This document shows, one piece after another, positions 61,507-64,000 of a DNA stretch of 64,000 nucleotides. The notes beneath the pieces are model-generated. The model was not told where the DNA came from. It saw only the letters and a list, made by a program, of their open reading frames with translations, and made no database searches. The stretch comes from CAZWSX01 sp964636985 (GTDB taxonomy: Bacteria; Planctomycetota; Planctomycetia; Pirellulales; Pirellulaceae), in the NCBI GenBank assembly GCA_964636985.1, contig CAZWSX010000006.1, forward strand, positions 1-64,000, given 5' to 3'. Position numbers and translations under genes: made by a program. The number at the start of each line of letters is the position of its first letter. Within the stretch, counting starts at the first letter, position 1.

Positions 61507-62667
61507 ATGACCGTTTCTTCCATTCGCATCGGGCTGGTCCTGGAGCATTCGCTGGCCTTCTATCGCGAGATTCTTCGCGGAGTAAACCACTTCGCCGTCC
61601 AGCGACCGCACTGGTTGTTTACACCAATCGCGAGCAATGTCCGTGCACTGCGGATGGTCCAGCCGCTGCGCTGCGACGGTTATATCGCTCACGTGTTCCA
61701 TCCGGATTTGGGCAACGCGTTGCGGAGGCTGCGCCGTCCCGTGATCAACGTCTCTGGAGTCTTGCCAGAGTTGCCGTTTCCTCGCGTGGTGGCCGATCAC
61801 GCCGAAGTCGGACGTCAGGCAGCGCGGCATCTACTCGAGTGCGGATTGCGTCAGCTGGCGTTTGTCGGCTATCGGCGGCATCATTTTGCGACCGAGCGTG
61901 AACGAGGCTTCCGTGAGATTGCCGCCGGCGCTGGCGTGCCTGTCGCGGCGTTTTATCAACCAAGCCAGCGTTGGGAAGATCCCACCGGCGTGTGGCGATG
62001 GAACAGCCCTTTATTGACTTGGTTGCAGAATTTGCCCAAGCCGGCCGGGGTGCTGGCCAGCCACGACACCCAAGGCGCACAAATCGCAGAGTATTGCCAT
62101 CAACTCAACCTGGTCGTGCCCGACCAGGTGGCGGTGGTGGGCGTCGACGATGACGACTTGCTATGCGAACTGTCGCGGCCGTCGCTTTCGAGCGTCCATT
62201 TGCCGGCCGTACGAATCGGCTATGAAGCAGCGCAACTGCTTGACCAATGGCTCAGCGGGCACCGGCCCACTCAACGAGCGCTCGTGTTGCCGCCGATGGG
62301 CGTGATCGTTCGTCAGTCCTCGAATTTACAAGCCGTACCTGACGCCGATGTGGCCGCCGCCGTTCGTTTTATTCATGATCATGCGCACGAGCCTGTTCGC
62401 GTTGCCGATGTGTTGCGAGTGGTGGCAACAGCCCGCCGGGCGCTGGAGCGGCGTTTCCGCAAGTGGCTACAGCGGAGCATTCTGGAAGAGATCAGGCGAG
62501 CGCACGTGAATCGCGCCAAACAACTCCTCATCACGACAGACCTGCCCATGGGCCAGGTCGCTCAACGATCCGGATTACAAACCAGCCGCCACCTGTCCAT
62601 CGCCTTTCGTCAGGGTGTCGGCACTACGCCCACCGCGTTTCGCCGACAATCCCGATCGCGGCCCTAA
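61507..62667 (+). CDS. XylR-type transcriptional regulator (periplasmic-binding-like domain plus AraC HTH)
   Basis: 386 residues from ATG 61507. The N-terminal two-thirds resemble a LacI/periplasmic-binding-like sugar-sensor domain (GLVLEHSLAFYREILRGVNHF, PRVVADHAEVGRQAARHL, VAVVGVDDDDLLCEL, SSVHLP). The C-terminal part is an AraC helix-turn-helix pair (LRVVATARRALERRFRKWL, MGQVAQRSGLQTSRHLSIAFRQ with the GTTPTAFRR end). This is the XylR architecture, expanded in planctomycetes. It is divergent from the malectin-cytochrome/DUF1501 operon and is the natural candidate for its control, probably in response to a sugar. Confidence 0.94.
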   Translation: MTVSSIRIGLVLEHSLAFYREILRGVNHFAVQRPHWLFTPIASNVRALRMVQPLRCDGYIAHVFHPDLGNALRRLRRPVINVSGVLPELPFPRVVADHAEVGRQAARHLLECGLRQLAFVGYRRHHFATERERGFREIAAGAGVPVAAFYQPSQRWEDPTGVWRWNSPLLTWLQNLPKPAGVLASHDTQGAQIAEYCHQLNLVVPDQVAVVGVDDDDLLCELSRPSLSSVHLPAVRIGYEAAQLLDQWLSGHRPTQRALVLPPMGVIVRQSSNLQAVPDADVAAAVRFIHDHAHEPVRVADVLRVVATARRALERRFRKWLQRSILEEIRRAHVNRAKQLLITTDLPMGQVAQRSGLQTSRHLSIAFRQGVGTTPTAFRRQSRSRP

Positions 62668-62690
62668 TGGCTGTTGCGTACCAGGAAGGC

Positions 62691-62742
62691 GATCGAGGTT
62701 GAACCCCGTATGCGAGACCAGCCGACGGTTTGAACCTCGATC
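62691..62742. terminator. Inverted repeat between convergent genes
   Basis: GATCGAGGTT (62691-62700) pairs perfectly with AACCTCGATC (62733-62742) around a 32-base loop, between the stops of the XylR gene (62667) and the sensor kinase gene (62745). It may act as a two-way terminator, although there is no clear T tract. Confidence 0.5.
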
Positions 62743-62744
62743 CG

Positions 62745-64000
62745 TCACCTTACCAGGCGCAAAATAATGCCCCACAGTGGCACGATCGCCGCGGCGGACA
62801 AGACGAAAGAAATCACACTCAGCAGAATCAGCCCTTGCCGCATTTGCGAAAGGGGCTGGCCGATGATGTTGTCGTAGCTTTCCTGCACGATGACCGACAG
62901 GCCGGTATCGTTGCCACGCACCTGTACGGGCATTCGTCCGGCCAACCAACGCTTCTTGTACTTGGGACTGACCTCGCCAAACGGATCGCGATAGTTGGCA
63001 TCGTTTGTTCCGCTAGGGTCGGATACGCGCAGCTGCGATTCCGCTTGCGAACGGTCGAGCAATTCTCGTCGAGGAGATACGGCCTTATCTGCTGGCCGCA
63101 GGTCATCCAGTTCATTTAACAGCGGATGCTGAAGTATCTGGCCTCGATGATCCGCGCGTGAGTCGACCAGGACCGCAAAACTGGCATCTTTTTGGCTTGC
63201 GAGATTCCCAGCGCGGGAGTTGCCAGGAAGCTTCGCGAAGGACCCAAGCTCAACCATTAACCCCAGGACGCCGAGAAACTCGGGCTCGCCTTCTTGCGAG
63301 CTGAGCACCGGCGTCGAAATCACAACCACCCATCTATCCGTGAACTGGCTCACAAACACAGGCGAGAGCTTCGTTTCAATCAAGTGATCTGCCGGACTAG
63401 CGGGGCGCCAGGTCGTGGGTTCATCCTCGGCCCGTCCGCTGGAGTAGGCTCGATACGCGTAGTTGCGGCCGATAGTCCGGCGGTCTTCTTCGGGCGAGCG
63501 AGAGATCTGCAAGCCATCGGACAAGAGCACGAAGGAAGCAAACAAAGGTAAGTCGCTCCCAAACTCCCTACTGAACTTTTCATTCCACTTTTGCACGGCG
63601 AGACGAAGTGGATCGGTAGCCAATCGGTTTCGCAGGGACTGAGACTCTTGGCTTTGCGAATCATGATGAGCGGGATCGTAGAGCGCTTCGCGCAGTTGAC
63701 CGAGTTCCTGGTTGCCATGGATGCTTTGCAACAGCTTGACCAATTCGGGTTGCTGCGCCGCGGATTCCGCAAGCTTAAAGTACTGTTCGAAGTCGCGGCT
63801 GGCATTTTGGGCGACGGACTGGGTGGTGAACTGAACGTTGTCAAGGACTCGCTGCGTAAGCGTGGCGTCGGTATCCGCGATTTGATGCTCGAACCAGACC
63901 CAGGCTCCGGCATAAGCGATCAGCACCACGGCGAGCAGCGCCGCCGAGAGCGTGGGAATCCGTGGATTCTTGCGGCACCATCGCCATAGCCGCTCGAAGC
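62745..64000 (-). CDS. C-terminal part of a planctomycete Ser/Thr kinase with extracytoplasmic Cache-like sensor (truncated by window edge)
   Basis: The frame is open to the right edge, so the N-terminus is missing. The first residues, FERLWRWCRKNPRIPTLSAALLAVVL, are the RLWRWCRRNP-type juxtamembrane segment that follows the kinase domain in many planctomycete Ser/Thr kinases; a membrane helix follows. About residues 42-390 are extracytoplasmic with Cache-like features (ASRDFEQYFKLAESAAQQPEL, FASFVLLSDGLQISRS, VVISTPVLSSQEGEPEFLGVLGLMVELG, FAVLVDSRADHRGQIL). A second helix (LILLSVISFVLSAAAIVPLW) is near the C-terminus, which has no further domain. The kinase domain is inferred, as it lies outside the window. 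Confidence 0.8.
   Translation of the reverse strand, partial: FERLWRWCRKNPRIPTLSAALLAVVLIAYAGAWVWFEHQIADTDATLTQRVLDNVQFTTQSVAQNASRDFEQYFKLAESAAQQPELVKLLQSIHGNQELGQLREALYDPAHHDSQSQESQSLRNRLATDPLRLAVQKWNEKFSREFGSDLPLFASFVLLSDGLQISRSPEEDRRTIGRNYAYRAYSSGRAEDEPTTWRPASPADHLIETKLSPVFVSQFTDRWVVVISTPVLSSQEGEPEFLGVLGLMVELGSFAKLPGNSRAGNLASQKDASFAVLVDSRADHRGQILQHPLLNELDDLRPADKAVSPRRELLDRSQAESQLRVSDPSGTNDANYRDPFGEVSPKYKKRWLAGRMPVQVRGNDTGLSVIVQESYDNIIGQPLSQMRQGLILLSVISFVLSAAAIVPLWGIILRLVR

Noticed and set aside
1..64000. CRISPR arrays, insertion sequences, integrases, phage genes, restriction or toxin-antitoxin genes
   Set aside because: No spaced repeat array and no transposase, integrase or known defence motif was seen on reading both strands' products.

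Overview
The window looks like a piece of a planctomycete chromosome, most likely from the Pirellulales side of the phylum; this is inferred from gene content, without any marker-gene search. The signs are two loci pairing a cytochrome-like DUF1549/DUF1553 protein with a DUF1501 protein, a DUF1559 prepilin-like protein, a XylR-type AraC regulator, Ser/Thr kinases with zinc-finger heads and TIGR03067-like tails, PQQ-propeller proteins, a secreted TPR-CHAT protein, a SelA-like protein and long intergenic gaps. I see no rRNA, tRNA, CRISPR array, prophage or insertion sequence.
Left part (1-15 kb): the 3' end of a sigma-54 activator faces a tight five-gene minus-strand operon (951-6671) encoding a CrtI-like oxidoreductase, FabZ-like and FabI-like enzymes and two condensation-superfamily acyltransferases, which reads as a fatty-acyl-derived metabolite or lipid locus. 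Next come a glutathione peroxidase with an intrinsic terminator, a class III aminotransferase, a lipoprotein-like membrane protein, a Tat-exported TIM-barrel epimerase, a zinc-ribbon/FPGQQ-repeat membrane protein, and a DUF1559 protein preceded by a clear cobalamin riboswitch.
Middle (15-37 kb): a small protein and an FHA protein with similar tails; a YhcC-type radical SAM protein with a macro-domain protein; a four-gene operon (18118-22587) with a FAH-family dehydratase, alpha-ketoglutarate-semialdehyde dehydrogenase, a phytanoyl-CoA-type dioxygenase and a 2-hydroxyacid dehydrogenase, suggesting non-phosphorylative sugar-acid oxidation to 2-oxoglutarate; a TPR-CHAT protein; DnaA standing alone behind a 1-kb gap; a SelA homologue lacking the PLP lysine; a PQQ propeller protein; and a GAF-SpoIIE phosphatase followed by a pseudokinase.
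Right part (37-64 kb): asparaginyl-tRNA synthetase with a coiled-coil insertion; an LpxL-type acyltransferase (outer-membrane lipid A); the first cytochrome-like/DUF1501 pair; a LuxR regulator with a degenerate receiver; a methyltransferase; a decayed TupA-like gene; an Rnl2-like RNA ligase; an aldo/keto reductase; a tandem kinase duplication in which one copy carries an in-frame amber codon; a RidA-like protein; a small EF-hand protein; the second cytochrome-like/DUF1501 pair, divergent from a XylR-type regulator; and a kinase with a predicted extracytoplasmic sensor, cut by the window edge.
The observations I consider most worth following are the B12 riboswitch in front of a prepilin-like gene, the SelA-like protein without its lysine, the phosphatase/pseudokinase pair, the amber-split kinase with 115-bp direct repeats, and the unassigned terminator near 37.0 kb that implies a small transcript.
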